This document shows, in pieces, positions 8,705-18,452 of a DNA stretch of 64,000 nt; the first letter of the stretch is position 1, and each line of letters begins with the position of its first letter. The notes beneath the pieces were generated by a model. That model searched no databases. It saw only the letters and a list, made by a program, of their open reading frames with translations, and had not been told where the DNA came from. Both the position numbers and the translations under genes were made by a program. Source of the stretch: Clostridiales bacterium (lineage in GTDB: Bacteria > Bacillota > Clostridia > TANB77 > CAG-508); assembly GCA_003525075.1 (NCBI GenBank), contig DQFO01000021.1, positions 62,001 through 126,000 of the forward strand, read 5' to 3'.

Positions 8705-9886
8705 CTACTTTTTATCTCTAATTTTTATTAATTTTTCTCTTATTTCTTTAGGAAATATCCATGCAGTATCATTAAAAATTAAAGAAATCTTTCTTTTTAG
8801 TGGCATATTTTTTTCTCTAATATATTTCTTAACTGTATCATCATAACCAGCCAGAAAATAATTTTTCCAAAATTCATTATATAATTTATTTTTTTGAAAA
8901 GGTTTTCTCAAGCATTGATTACCTTTTGCCGCTTCTTCAAATGTTTTTTCAATATAAACAATTCTTTCTTTTATTTTATAAAAATACTCTTCTCCAACCT
9001 TTGTATTTACCATAACCAATGATATTCCTTTTTCTGTATTTCTATTTTTAAAGCTTTCTGATATATATCCCCAAAAATCTGCTAATGTAATATCACTAAC
9101 TCTATCTTTACCAGTATATTTACATTCACAACAAACCTCATTAGTAATATAGTCTTCTAAAAATGCTCTAATATACTCATCTTTGTATGTGGTATTAGAA
9201 TATGAACTTCCATTTTTATAATCTATTTTCATACTAAATATTGTCCAACTTGGCTTTTTATATCTAAATTTTATGTTTGATATTTCATTACCATTATGCC
9301 TTTTCTTATACTCCTCAAATATCATTGGTGATGGAACTCCATGACACAAAACATCCACTGTTATCAAATTATTATATTTTTTATTCAAAAAATTTTTTAA
9401 TCCTGCTATTTGACATGCCACTCCACTAAATAAAACTTTTCTTCCTTCATCTAAATATTTCTTTACTATTTTAAATGAATCACCAATATAACTTTGTACA
9501 TATTTTGATCCTCTTGTTTTTTGTAAATCTTCTTTATTAGTTAATATTCCATGTACAACCTTAAAATTTTCATCATATATAGCTCCTACTACAATTCCAT
9601 CTTCTTCCAAAACTTTCTTTGCAATCTCTGAAAAAATACCTCCTGAAGTGCTTTCTTCTCTTTCTATTTCAGAATTACTCCAAGCAGCATATACTACTTT
9701 GTTTTCTTTTTTTTCAGCTAAATTATTCTGTGGACATGTTATAACACATTTCTTACATTTTTTACATTTTTCTTCAATAATATGTGGTTCATAAAAACCT
9801 TTCTCATTTTGTATTATTTCTATTGCATTAAATGGACAAGCATTATAGCAAGCCATACAACCTGTACATTTTTCAGTTATATTCAT
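8705..9886 (-). CDS. FrhB-like Fe-S protein of polysaccharide locus (copy 1)
   Basis: This 393-residue protein resembles the beta subunit of coenzyme F420 hydrogenase/dehydrogenase. The N-terminus has two 4Fe-4S sets: C-T-G-C-M-A-C-Y-N-A-C-P (about 7-18) and a C-x2-C-x2-C-x3-C-P near 41-52. The FrhB N- and C-terminal domains follow, including T-S-G-G-I-F, R-G-S-K-Y-V, L-C-H-G-V-P-S and C-C-E-C-K-Y. Members of this family often sit beside polysaccharide pyruvyl transferases in capsule loci, as here. A redox role in sugar modification is plausible but unproven. F420 itself is not expected in this lineage. Confidence 0.8.
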   Translation of the reverse strand: MNITEKCTGCMACYNACPFNAIEIIQNEKGFYEPHIIEEKCKKCKKCVITCPQNNLAEKKENKVVYAAWSNSEIEREESTSGGIFSEIAKKVLEEDGIVVGAIYDENFKVVHGILTNKEDLQKTRGSKYVQSYIGDSFKIVKKYLDEGRKVLFSGVACQIAGLKNFLNKKYNNLITVDVLCHGVPSPMIFEEYKKRHNGNEISNIKFRYKKPSWTIFSMKIDYKNGSSYSNTTYKDEYIRAFLEDYITNEVCCECKYTGKDRVSDITLADFWGYISESFKNRNTEKGISLVMVNTKVGEEYFYKIKERIVYIEKTFEEAAKGNQCLRKPFQKNKLYNEFWKNYFLAGYDDTVKKYIREKNMPLKRKISLIFNDTAWIFPKEIREKLIKIRDKK

Positions 9887-9897
9887 ATAATAATCAC

Positions 9898-11040
9898 CTA
9901 TATTTCTTCAAATTTTTCTTTTAGTTTATCATAATAATGTGTTCTAAAATATTCTGGTAAAACTTTGTAATCTTTTTTGTTTCTATAAATATCTTCTGCT
10001 AATTTCTGAGCTTCTTCTAAAGATTGAGCAAAAAATATATATCCTTTAAATTCTTCCTTATCTTTAAACCAATCCACTCCTGAAGATAACTTATGATCTG
10101 TTGAATTAATTACAATAGTTGGTGTATTAGAAGCTAAACTAAATATCGTTCCATGATATCGGTCGGTAATTACTACTTTATACTTAGAAAATTGTTCTAT
10201 TGTATTTTCTATAATTGATTTTAACTCTTTCTTTAATTCTGTATATTTTGTTGAAATTGTTGTATCTATTCTATCAACTTTAGTAATCTTCTTTAATTCT
10301 GACATCATTTTATCTATATCTTCATTCTCATATAATTTTTCGCCATCTCTTCTCATACAACATAAAATTCCTTCTCTTGGTGAATTAAATTGGTATGTTC
10401 CTATTAGTGATGTAACTATATCTGGATATAATTCCACACAATTATTCACGTAACTTTTCTTAGCCATTTCATATGATTTTTTATCTCTCGCTAAAAATAA
10501 CAGTCTTTTTCCTAATTTATATGCCTCCTTAGATTCTTCTAATTCTTTATCAGATTTAAAATTAATTGTCTGTGGAAAAACCAATATTTTATTTTCAGAA
10601 AACATTTTTATTATTTTTCTGTGTGCATATTCTCCTTTTATATTAGCTACATCTGTTGTTCTATATCCACTTTGAAAAATGATTATATCTTCTTTATTTA
10701 TAATTTTTTTTATAACTTTATTAATATTTAGAAAGTTAGAATTTATTAAAATATCAGGCATTTCAATTACTTTAAAATTTGAATAGTTATTTGATAGCCA
10801 CTTTGATATACAATAATATTGTGCTTGATCTCCTAAATTTGAATGTAATGGAATTCCTACATATAATACCTTAGAATCTTCAGCTTTAACTGTCTTTAAC
10901 TGTTTTTTTATTTTTTTATATTCTCTAAACTTTATTGGTATTCTTTTAATATAACTCCATACACTTCCTATTTTTTTTAATATATTATATATCCATTCAT
11001 TTTTCTGTTTTATTTTTCTTTTTATTTCATAAACTTCCAT
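9898..11040 (-). CDS. Polysaccharide pyruvyl transferase family protein (copy 1)
   Basis: The 380 residues carry the family landmarks: Y-V-G-I-P-L-H-S-N-L-G-D-Q-A near residue 60 and a C-terminal T-D-R-Y-H-G-T-I-F-S motif near 310. Such enzymes typically transfer pyruvate from phosphoenolpyruvate to a sugar to give a ketal, adding negative charge to the polymer, although some members have other roles. A basic N-terminal helix precedes the domain. It is paired with the FrhB-like gene 11 bp downstream. Confidence 0.82.
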   Translation of the reverse strand: MEVYEIKRKIKQKNEWIYNILKKIGSVWSYIKRIPIKFREYKKIKKQLKTVKAEDSKVLYVGIPLHSNLGDQAQYYCISKWLSNNYSNFKVIEMPDILINSNFLNINKVIKKIINKEDIIIFQSGYRTTDVANIKGEYAHRKIIKMFSENKILVFPQTINFKSDKELEESKEAYKLGKRLLFLARDKKSYEMAKKSYVNNCVELYPDIVTSLIGTYQFNSPREGILCCMRRDGEKLYENEDIDKMMSELKKITKVDRIDTTISTKYTELKKELKSIIENTIEQFSKYKVVITDRYHGTIFSLASNTPTIVINSTDHKLSSGVDWFKDKEEFKGYIFFAQSLEEAQKLAEDIYRNKKDYKVLPEYFRTHYYDKLKEKFEEI

Positions 11041-11071
11041 TTTTATTTTATCCTTTCTAATTAAAGTACTT

Positions 11072-12133
11072 TTATAAATTCATAATCTTATATGGTACAA
11101 CACCATACCACTCTGGTCTATATATCATTAATAATAACCAATACATAAAGAATCCTGTTGCAAATACAATTTTAAATTCATTTCTATTTTTTTTCATTGC
11201 TTTTAGCATATTTGGAATCCAAATAATTTGAAAAATAGAAAAATATGCTATAAATCTATAAAAAATTCCTACTCTTATTGAGAGTACTGCAAAAATTATA
11301 TTTATAATTATAATTTTTCTAAAAAAATCCATTCCACTAATTTCTTTATTTTTTAAAACATCGTTCCCAAAATATAACATTATAATTGGAATCATAGCCA
11401 TAACTAATGAACCAAAGTAGTTAGAAACATCATACATTCCTCCCATATATTCCAATATACGTGGTGAAAACTTTGCAATTAAAACTAAAATCTTTCTTCC
11501 CATTATAAACACTATTATAAATAATGGTAGTAAAAATTTATTATATTTCTTTTTATATTTAAATCTACTTGCAAATAAATATAATATTCCTAAAATAGCT
11601 GAACCATGAAAACTCATTGCTAATAATATTTCCAAAAAATATTTTACATATTTTTTGGATTTTAAATTTTCAAATGCTAACAGTAGAAATCCTATTGCCA
11701 CAGCTTGTCTCATAATGTTCATATATGAAAAATAAAAATTTAAAGTAATATATAAATATACACTATATACTAAATTATTTGAATTTCTATATATAAATCT
11801 TAATACACAAAAATTAATAAATGCAGATGTAATGAATATCAATATTTGTGGATCAGAACTTATTTTATTTAGCCCATAACATAATATTACAAATCCTTTT
11901 TCATAACGTTCATTAAATGCACTGTTTATAGAAGTGTATGTTCCTATTCTTTTATATGCTCGATAGTATTGTTCTGTGTCTGTTCCTACATCTTTTGTTC
12001 TTATTCCAGCAACTATTGTAAGAATAACAAAGGTTATAATTATAAATATTTTTTTTGAATTTTCCTTTTTGTTCACACTTAGTAATAATCCAAATATTAT
12101 TTCAAAAATAAGTACTATTATATAAATTGCCAT
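11072..12133 (-). CDS. EpsG-like polysaccharide polymerase, module 2
   Basis: This is a 353-residue integral membrane protein with roughly 10 helices. The first loop has G-I-R-T-K-D-V-G-T-D-T-E-Q-Y-Y, the hallmark of EpsG/Wzy-like polymerases. It would join repeat units on the outer face of the membrane. It begins one base after the upstream GT4 stop, so the two are tightly coupled. It is distinct from the polymerase domain at 21809-24409 in module 1. Confidence 0.8.
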   Translation of the reverse strand: MAIYIIVLIFEIIFGLLLSVNKKENSKKIFIIITFVILTIVAGIRTKDVGTDTEQYYRAYKRIGTYTSINSAFNERYEKGFVILCYGLNKISSDPQILIFITSAFINFCVLRFIYRNSNNLVYSVYLYITLNFYFSYMNIMRQAVAIGFLLLAFENLKSKKYVKYFLEILLAMSFHGSAILGILYLFASRFKYKKKYNKFLLPLFIIVFIMGRKILVLIAKFSPRILEYMGGMYDVSNYFGSLVMAMIPIIMLYFGNDVLKNKEISGMDFFRKIIIINIIFAVLSIRVGIFYRFIAYFSIFQIIWIPNMLKAMKKNRNEFKIVFATGFFMYWLLLMIYRPEWYGVVPYKIMNL

Positions 12134-13249
12134 TTATTCCTCCAAATTTACTAAATCATTATATATTTTTTCTAACTTAATTGTTGCTTCTTCAATCTTA
12201 TATCCTTTTTCTATCATTTCTGAAATTCTACTTTTTCTCTCTTTATTTTTTTGTTTCAATATTTCTTCTATCCAAATTTCTTTATTATCTATACTCAAAA
12301 AATTGGTAGTTTCTAATATCTTTGCTTCTTCTGTTACTTCATTAGAAAAAATACATGGTAAGTCTGCACACTGTGCTTCAACTCCAACAACTGGCAATCC
12401 TTCATATAATGAAGGTAGTACAAATAAATCTGAAGCATGCATATATTCATTTACATTTGTTATATTTTTCTTCATTATAATATTCTTTTCAATACCATAA
12501 GTTTTTATTTTTTCTCTTATTTTTTCCTCTAATGGTCCAGATCCAATTAATAATAATTTATATTTATCACTTTTTTTCAATATTTCATTAAAAATATCTA
12601 TTAAAAAGAATAAATTCTTTTGAGGAGCAAATCTTGCAACATTAATCAATAATATCTCATTATCTTCTATTTTTTCTTGTTCCCTAATTTTTACTCTATT
12701 TGATAAATTAAATGTGAATTTTTCAACATCTATAGAATTAGAAATTATTGTATATTTTTTATTTTTAAACATAAAATCACCAGCTAATTTAGAACACGCA
12801 AAATATGTATTTGCAAATTTTTTTGAGAATACTGAAAATATCGTATTTCTTATATTATTTATGAATTTATCAGCATATTTTGTTGCATGACTATGCAATA
12901 TCCTTGTTTTTATGCCATATTTTTTAGCATAATATAAATAAAATGCTCCCATATTTAATACATGACAATGAATAATATCATATTTTGTTGCATTTTCTTT
13001 CAAAAAATTCTTTATTTTTCTTCTTACTTCAATAATATTTTTTATTCCCATTTTAGGAATATAATATATTTGACTTCCAGCATTTTTTATTTCATCATAA
13101 TATACACTTTCTTCATTTGCTCCTGTTATAAAATCTATATGAAACTTATTTTTGTCTATATTTCTGAAATAATTCATAGCGTAACTCGCTACGCCATTAC
13201 ATAATCTTAATGATGGAACAATATATAGAATTCTTATTTTATCACTCAT
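12134..13249 (-). CDS. GT4-family glycosyltransferase (EpsF-like)
   Basis: This 371-residue GT-B enzyme has the N-terminal V-P-S-L-x-x-x-N-G-V-A-S-Y pattern and the C-terminal donor site L-P-S-L-Y-E-G-L-P-V-V-G-V-E-A near 280, typical of GT4 retaining transferases. It adds a nucleotide sugar to the growing lipid-linked unit in the cytoplasm. Its ATG overlaps the stop of the preceding FrhB-like gene (ATGA), showing coupling. Confidence 0.85.
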   Translation of the reverse strand: MSDKIRILYIVPSLRLCNGVASYAMNYFRNIDKNKFHIDFITGANEESVYYDEIKNAGSQIYYIPKMGIKNIIEVRRKIKNFLKENATKYDIIHCHVLNMGAFYLYYAKKYGIKTRILHSHATKYADKFINNIRNTIFSVFSKKFANTYFACSKLAGDFMFKNKKYTIISNSIDVEKFTFNLSNRVKIREQEKIEDNEILLINVARFAPQKNLFFLIDIFNEILKKSDKYKLLLIGSGPLEEKIREKIKTYGIEKNIIMKKNITNVNEYMHASDLFVLPSLYEGLPVVGVEAQCADLPCIFSNEVTEEAKILETTNFLSIDNKEIWIEEILKQKNKERKSRISEMIEKGYKIEEATIKLEKIYNDLVNLEE

Positions 13250-14448
13250 TTCTTCACCTGCTTAAAATATTTTTTATATAATACTTTTATTTGTTTCGGC
13301 ATTATGTCTTTCAAAACATATTTTAGTTTGTTTTTATTTGCCAAATATTTTTTAGAATATTCCTCAAATGACATTTCATCTAATTGTTTATATATAATTT
13401 CTCTATTTTGTGGTCTTGTTGTAGGATGTTTTAAATTTCCGTTAAATTTAGTTACTTGTTGTTCATTATATTGTCTATATTCAACAAGATTTTTTACTTT
13501 ATTAAAAATTTTTTCACCTTTTATAGTATTAACAATTGCTAAAGATACTCCATTTTTGTCATAGAAGTCATAATCAAATTGTTCTATTCCCCATAAATCT
13601 CCTAAAGTAATGTCTCCAATTCTATCTAAATTTGCATATTTACATTCATAACAACATTCTCTATTTACTTTTCCTTTTAAAAATGCCGTATAATATGGAT
13701 CAAAATCTGCTTTCTTATATTTTATTTTGTTTTTAGTTTTTATTTCTGCACAATATCCCATTCCCCATGCAACTTTGCTCTTACTTCTAGCAGTATAACT
13801 AATTATTTTTTCTCTTAATTTTTTTTCTTCATTTTCTAAATATTTTTTAAATATTTTCTGACTTGGTACACCATGGCATATAATATCTATTGTATAAAGA
13901 TTTTCATAGTCTTTTTTTAAAAATTTTTTTAATCCTCCAATTTGACATGGTACACCTATATATAATATTTTCTTTCCTTCTTCTAAAAATTCTTTTACTT
14001 GAGAAAATGTTTTTTTAGTATCACTTGTAACATATTTTGAGCCTCTTAATTGTTGCAATTCTTTTTTATCTTTTACGTATTTTTGATATGGCATTAAATT
14101 TTCATCATATGCACTTCCAAACACAATCCCATTTTCTTCTATAACCATTTTCGATATAAGATATGCTATACCACCTGAAGTACTATTTTTTGCTATCTCT
14201 TTTTCTTTTGGTCTTACACCTAAGAATTTTCTTTCTTCTAAATTATTTTTATTATAAAATCTATCAATTTGTCCACATGTTTTTTTACATAAACCACATT
14301 TTATGCATCTTTCTTCATCAACTTTTGGAGTTATAAATCCCTCATCATCTTCCTTCATACTAATTGCTTTTACTGGGCAAATTTGTTCACATGCTCTACA
14401 ACCAGTACAGTCCTTTTTATTTAATATTTTTATAAATTTTTCTTCCAT
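13246..14448 (-). CDS. FrhB-like Fe-S protein of polysaccharide locus (copy 2)
   Basis: This 400-residue paralogue of the protein at 8705-9886 has the same plan. Cysteine clusters C-T-G-C-R-A-C-E-Q-I-C-P (about 15-26) and C-I-K-C-G-L-C-K-K-T-C (about 48-58) are followed by T-S-G-G-I-A, R-G-S-K-Y-V, C-H-G-V-P-S and C-C-Y-E-C-K-Y. It follows the second pyruvyl transferase gene by 12 bp, repeating the pairing seen downstream. The copies differ at most positions, so the duplication is old or the two were acquired separately. Confidence 0.8.
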   Translation of the reverse strand: MEEKFIKILNKKDCTGCRACEQICPVKAISMKEDDEGFITPKVDEERCIKCGLCKKTCGQIDRFYNKNNLEERKFLGVRPKEKEIAKNSTSGGIAYLISKMVIEENGIVFGSAYDENLMPYQKYVKDKKELQQLRGSKYVTSDTKKTFSQVKEFLEEGKKILYIGVPCQIGGLKKFLKKDYENLYTIDIICHGVPSQKIFKKYLENEEKKLREKIISYTARSKSKVAWGMGYCAEIKTKNKIKYKKADFDPYYTAFLKGKVNRECCYECKYANLDRIGDITLGDLWGIEQFDYDFYDKNGVSLAIVNTIKGEKIFNKVKNLVEYRQYNEQQVTKFNGNLKHPTTRPQNREIIYKQLDEMSFEEYSKKYLANKNKLKYVLKDIMPKQIKVLYKKYFKQVKK

Positions 14449-14460
14449 GTTTCCTCCATT

Positions 14461-15573
14461 TTAATCATTTAGTGCTTTATCTAAATATTCTGAAGCTTTT
14501 TTTCTTTCATCTTCTAACACTTTGTTTGCATGTTCAAAATTTATTGTTTTATCTGCTAGTTTTATATCATTATAATCTTCAACAATTCTGTCTTGTAAAC
14601 CTGTTACTTCTAATATACTAGCTAATCTTGTACTAAACTTTTCTGGAAATATTATCATAAATGGTGTATTAAAATTTATTGAAAAAGCTGTTGCGTGAAA
14701 AGAATCTGTAACAACATAACTTGCATTCGCTATTAAAGATAAAAAGTCTTCAACTTTTACATTACATTTCATTTTACCTTTTTTGAAGCATTCATGTAAA
14801 TTATAACTAATATAGTATATATCCAAATTTTTTTCTCTTGCTAGTTTTTCAACATACTTATCAATTTTTTTATTTCTATTTAAATTGTACATTAATACAT
14901 AATTTTTGCTATTATATTTTGATGAAGCTATCTTTAACCATTCTTTTTTATTTAGTAATAGTGTTGGGTCTAAAACATTTATTCCATCATTTCTTCCTAA
15001 TTTTTTTAAAATATCTACTCCAGATATTTCTCTCATAGAAAGATATTGATATTTATTAACTAATCTTCTTGTTTCTTCAACTTCTTCTGGAACAAGTGAT
15101 TTTTTTCCAAAACTTGCAGCATAAGATATTCTTTTTTTATCATCTGGAACAAAATCTAAGAAGAATGGATATTCTATTTTTTCATTCCATTCACTATTCC
15201 AAACTTGGTCACTTCCTGTACAATAGATATCTGCTTGTGGTATATTTTTTTCTAACTCTTCTTTATTGTAATATGTTTTGTCTGTCATTTTTATATATTT
15301 TTTCAAGAATTTTTTAAACATTGAAAATCTTTGAACATATGACGGAAATATAACACATTGTGCTCCAAATCTCACAATTGGATTTTTTCTTAATATCTCT
15401 TTTTTATTTTTTAATCTTTTTAGCATTCCAAATAAATGTAATCTTTCAGGATAATAATCTATTGTCTCAACTTCAAATCCTTTTTCTTTTATTTTTTCTT
15501 GTAATGCATATGTTTGTAAAACAGAACCATAATTTACAACCCTATGTAATGTGATTATATCTACTTTTTTCAT
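14461..15573 (-). CDS. Polysaccharide pyruvyl transferase family protein (copy 2)
   Basis: This 370-residue protein has N-terminal N-Y-G-S-V-L-Q-T-Y-A-L-Q, then T-G-S-D-Q-V-W-N near 118 and V-T-D-S-F-H-A-T-A-F-S near 288, all characteristic of the family. This subtype (S-D-Q-V-W-N) differs from copy 1, so the two probably act on different sugars or positions. The start has a GGAG-type site. It sits between the GT2 gene and the second FrhB-like gene in one run of co-directional genes. Confidence 0.83.
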   Translation of the reverse strand: MKKVDIITLHRVVNYGSVLQTYALQEKIKEKGFEVETIDYYPERLHLFGMLKRLKNKKEILRKNPIVRFGAQCVIFPSYVQRFSMFKKFLKKYIKMTDKTYYNKEELEKNIPQADIYCTGSDQVWNSEWNEKIEYPFFLDFVPDDKKRISYAASFGKKSLVPEEVEETRRLVNKYQYLSMREISGVDILKKLGRNDGINVLDPTLLLNKKEWLKIASSKYNSKNYVLMYNLNRNKKIDKYVEKLAREKNLDIYYISYNLHECFKKGKMKCNVKVEDFLSLIANASYVVTDSFHATAFSINFNTPFMIIFPEKFSTRLASILEVTGLQDRIVEDYNDIKLADKTINFEHANKVLEDERKKASEYLDKALND

Positions 15574-15582
15574 TTTTTTCTC

Positions 15583-16644
15583 CTATCTTTTATTTTTTAA
15601 TGAGTTAAATAATTTAGGTAATTTTTTCTTACAAAAAGCCAATCCTTTTCCCATAATCATAGCTAATAACACTGATTTTATCCTATATGGTATTAATAAT
15701 ATTTTTACTTTTTTACTTTGAGGTTTCATTTTTTTGAGTTCTTCTCTTGTTGTTTCATCATATATAATTTGTTTTATTTTTTTGTATTTCTCTTTAAATG
15801 ACATATTACATTCTTCATTAAATAAATTTTCGATACAACCTAATGTCCTTTCAATATGTCTTCTAGCACAAAACTCTTCATAATTTGATTTTTCTATGCC
15901 GAATTTATCAAAATATTCTTTAAATTCTTGGTTTTCTTTTAATCTTATCTCATACAAGTTTTTTATATATTTTCCTGTAATTGTAGTTCCTCTTCCTCTT
16001 ATATAATGATAAAAACATTTTTGCATGTTAAAAAGAGTATTGACTTGTAATAAATACTCTCTATTAAATTCAATATCTTCTCCCCAATTATAATCTGGAA
16101 ATTTTATATTGTGTTTTTCTATAATTTCTCTTTTATACATTTTATTCCATATATTGTATAGCAAATGTTTGTCCCATAAAGTCACAAAATCCTTTTTTAT
16201 TTCTTCAATATTGGGATAATTTTTGTCATCGCAATATATCTCATCCATTTGTACTTTTCCATCAATATCTTCTACTTCTGAGAAAAAACCAGAAACAATT
16301 AAATCAGGTTTATATTTTATATATATATCCATATAGGAATTCAGCATATCTTTTTCAATATAATCATCTGAATCTACAAAACATATAAACTCTCCAGTTG
16401 CTTTTTCAATCCCCATATTCCTTGCATTTGATACGCCCTTTTTGCTTTGAATATAAAATTTTACTCTTTTATCTTTTTCTTGATACTTTTTACAAATTTC
16501 AGCAGAATTATCCGTTGACCCATTATCAATAAGTATTAATTCATAATTATTGTACGTTTGCTCTAATATAGATTTTATTGTTTTTTCCAAATATTTTTCT
16601 GAATTGTATACTGGTATAATTACTGTTATTATATTTTTTTTCAT
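15583..16644 (-). CDS. GT2 glycosyltransferase, module 2
   Basis: This 353-residue GT-A enzyme has the classic V-I-I-P-V-Y-N-S-E-K-Y-L start, D-N-G-S-T-D-N-S near 41-48, and the metal-binding V-D-S-D-D-Y near 91-96. The C-terminal third is basic and probably lies at the membrane. It adds a sugar to the lipid-linked intermediate. Confidence 0.85.
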   Translation of the reverse strand: MKKNIITVIIPVYNSEKYLEKTIKSILEQTYNNYELILIDNGSTDNSAEICKKYQEKDKRVKFYIQSKKGVSNARNMGIEKATGEFICFVDSDDYIEKDMLNSYMDIYIKYKPDLIVSGFFSEVEDIDGKVQMDEIYCDDKNYPNIEEIKKDFVTLWDKHLLYNIWNKMYKREIIEKHNIKFPDYNWGEDIEFNREYLLQVNTLFNMQKCFYHYIRGRGTTITGKYIKNLYEIRLKENQEFKEYFDKFGIEKSNYEEFCARRHIERTLGCIENLFNEECNMSFKEKYKKIKQIIYDETTREELKKMKPQSKKVKILLIPYRIKSVLLAMIMGKGLAFCKKKLPKLFNSLKNKR

Positions 16645-16660
16645 AAAAGCTCCTCTTTTA

Positions 16661-17731
16661 TTATACTGTTATTTTTTCATGTTCTTTTAAATCTTCATTT
16701 TTCTTTTTATTTATCCATTTATCTTTCAAGTAATGTGCAAATTTCACTTCAATAATTTCATATGCAAAATTTGCTATAACCAAGCTAATAATAATAGCCA
16801 AACAAGCACATAAAATTGAAATAATATTAATTTCATTCATTGGATTAACAAACTTCTTAAAAACTAAAATCACATAATAATGTATCAAATAAAAAGAATA
16901 ACTAATATTTCCTATTCTTAATAGTACATTAGGTGCTTTCAAGCTTTTAAAAAATGCCGTTAAAAAGAATAGTACTACTATTCCTGATAATATAGCTCTT
17001 ATAATTGGGTTAATCTTAGTAAAAACTACCATAAAAGAAATAATTCCTAATGCTATTAGTATTTTTGATACAGCTATATTTTTTGTCATATTGAATGAAT
17101 TATATTCAAAAAGTTTTTTAGCAATATAAAATAAAATTATTCCTATTATAAAGTCAATCATTCTAATGCTAGTCCAAACTCTAAGAGTTGCATAAGCTGA
17201 TACATCAAAGAAATTTCCAATTAATATTAAAATCATTAATATTCCACAAGTAATTTGTCCTCTTTTTTTATGATTAATTTTTGCAGAGATCCAAAATACT
17301 AAATAAAAAAACATTTCATTTAATAAAGTATGAGCTGGTCCAACTATTGGTCTAGTAACATCTATCGCTCTTATTGCATCTCTTGAATATGGTATAAAAA
17401 ATAATGATTTCAATAATTCAATGCCATTTGGTCTATATGGAACTATTCCATCAACAATATATGCTGCTCCAAAAGTTAAAATTGTTAAAATCCAGTATAA
17501 TGGTACAATTTTTATTATTCTTTTTTTAGCATAATTATCCAAATTACTTTGGGTTGTATACATTATTATAAATCCACTAATAACGAAGAAAATATCTACT
17601 CCTATTGCTGTATTAATTTTTAAATTATAAATGAAATCAATATGATATAATGCCACCATCAATGCCGAAATTGCTCTTAAAATTTGAATTCCATCAAATT
17701 TTATTCCAGAAAATTCTTTTGCGTTATTCAT
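16661..17731 (-). CDS. Acyltransferase family 3 (OafA-like)
   Basis: This 356-residue protein has about ten transmembrane helices. The N-terminus shows I-L-R-A-I-S-A-L-M-V-A-L-Y-H and G-V-D-I-F-F-V-I-S-G-F, the markers of the acyltransferase-3 family that O-acetylates surface sugars. It starts one base after the initiating transferase gene ends. The likely role is acetyl decoration of the module 2 polymer. The donor and acceptor are not visible. Confidence 0.85.
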   Translation of the reverse strand: MNNAKEFSGIKFDGIQILRAISALMVALYHIDFIYNLKINTAIGVDIFFVISGFIIMYTTQSNLDNYAKKRIIKIVPLYWILTILTFGAAYIVDGIVPYRPNGIELLKSLFFIPYSRDAIRAIDVTRPIVGPAHTLLNEMFFYLVFWISAKINHKKRGQITCGILMILILIGNFFDVSAYATLRVWTSIRMIDFIIGIILFYIAKKLFEYNSFNMTKNIAVSKILIALGIISFMVVFTKINPIIRAILSGIVVLFFLTAFFKSLKAPNVLLRIGNISYSFYLIHYYVILVFKKFVNPMNEINIISILCACLAIIISLVIANFAYEIIEVKFAHYLKDKWINKKKNEDLKEHEKITV

Positions 17732-17732
17732 T

Positions 17733-18425
17733 TTATCTAGCTCCTTCTTTCTTTAAAACTGACAATATAGTCTTGAAAAACACTTTTATATCCATTTTCA
17801 AAGATAAATTATCTATGTAATACAATTCCATTTCCATTCTTTGTTCATATGTAGTATTACTTCTACCATTGGCAGCCCAATATCCTGTTAATCCAGGAGT
17901 AACACTTAAAAATTTATCTTTATTTACTCCATATTTTTCCAACTCATCTGCCACTACTGGTCTAGGTCCAATTATTGATAAATCCCCATTAATTATATTT
18001 ATAAGTTGTGGCAATTCATCCAAACTTGTTTTTCTTAGAAATTTACCAACTTTAGTTATTCTTGGATCATTTGTCAATTTATAGTTTTCCTTATATTCTC
18101 TCATTTGTTCTGGTGTAAATGATTTTATTAATTCTTCTGCATTTATTACCATAGATCTAAATTTATATAATTTTATAATCTTTCCATTTTTTCCAATTCT
18201 TTTATGTGCAAAAAAAACTGGTCCCTTTGAATCTATTTTTATTGCTATTGCAATTATAGCAAATAATGGTGATAATAATATAAGTGCTACACTCGCCAAA
18301 ATTACATCAATCACTCTTTTTATTTTTATATATACTTTTTTACTAATTTTTGTTTTAACATCGCTTTGGGTTCTTAAGCTTGTTGTTTCTATATTTTCTG
18401 TTGTTTCACCAGTTATAATATTCAT
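17733..18425 (-). CDS. Initiating sugar-phosphate transferase, module 2
   Basis: This 230-residue member of the bacterial sugar transferase (monotopic PGT) family has one membrane-associated helix near 40-60, then S-K-G-P-V-F-F-A-H-K-R-I-G, Y-K-F-R-S-M, T-S-L-D-E-L-P-Q-L and G-P-R-P-V. It loads a sugar 1-phosphate onto undecaprenyl phosphate, the first committed step of repeat-unit assembly. A second, distinct copy at 26568-27266 serves module 1. Confidence 0.88.
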   Translation of the reverse strand: MNIITGETTENIETTSLRTQSDVKTKISKKVYIKIKRVIDVILASVALILLSPLFAIIAIAIKIDSKGPVFFAHKRIGKNGKIIKLYKFRSMVINAEELIKSFTPEQMREYKENYKLTNDPRITKVGKFLRKTSLDELPQLINIINGDLSIIGPRPVVADELEKYGVNKDKFLSVTPGLTGYWAANGRSNTTYEQRMEMELYYIDNLSLKMDIKVFFKTILSVLKKEGAR

Positions 18426-18452
18426 TCTTATCCCCCTTATAAAATAAATATT

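Noticed and set aside
8705..9886. F420-dependent methanogen-type metabolism
   Set aside because: The FrhB-like proteins lie within a glycan locus beside pyruvyl transferases; no other F420 gene is in view.
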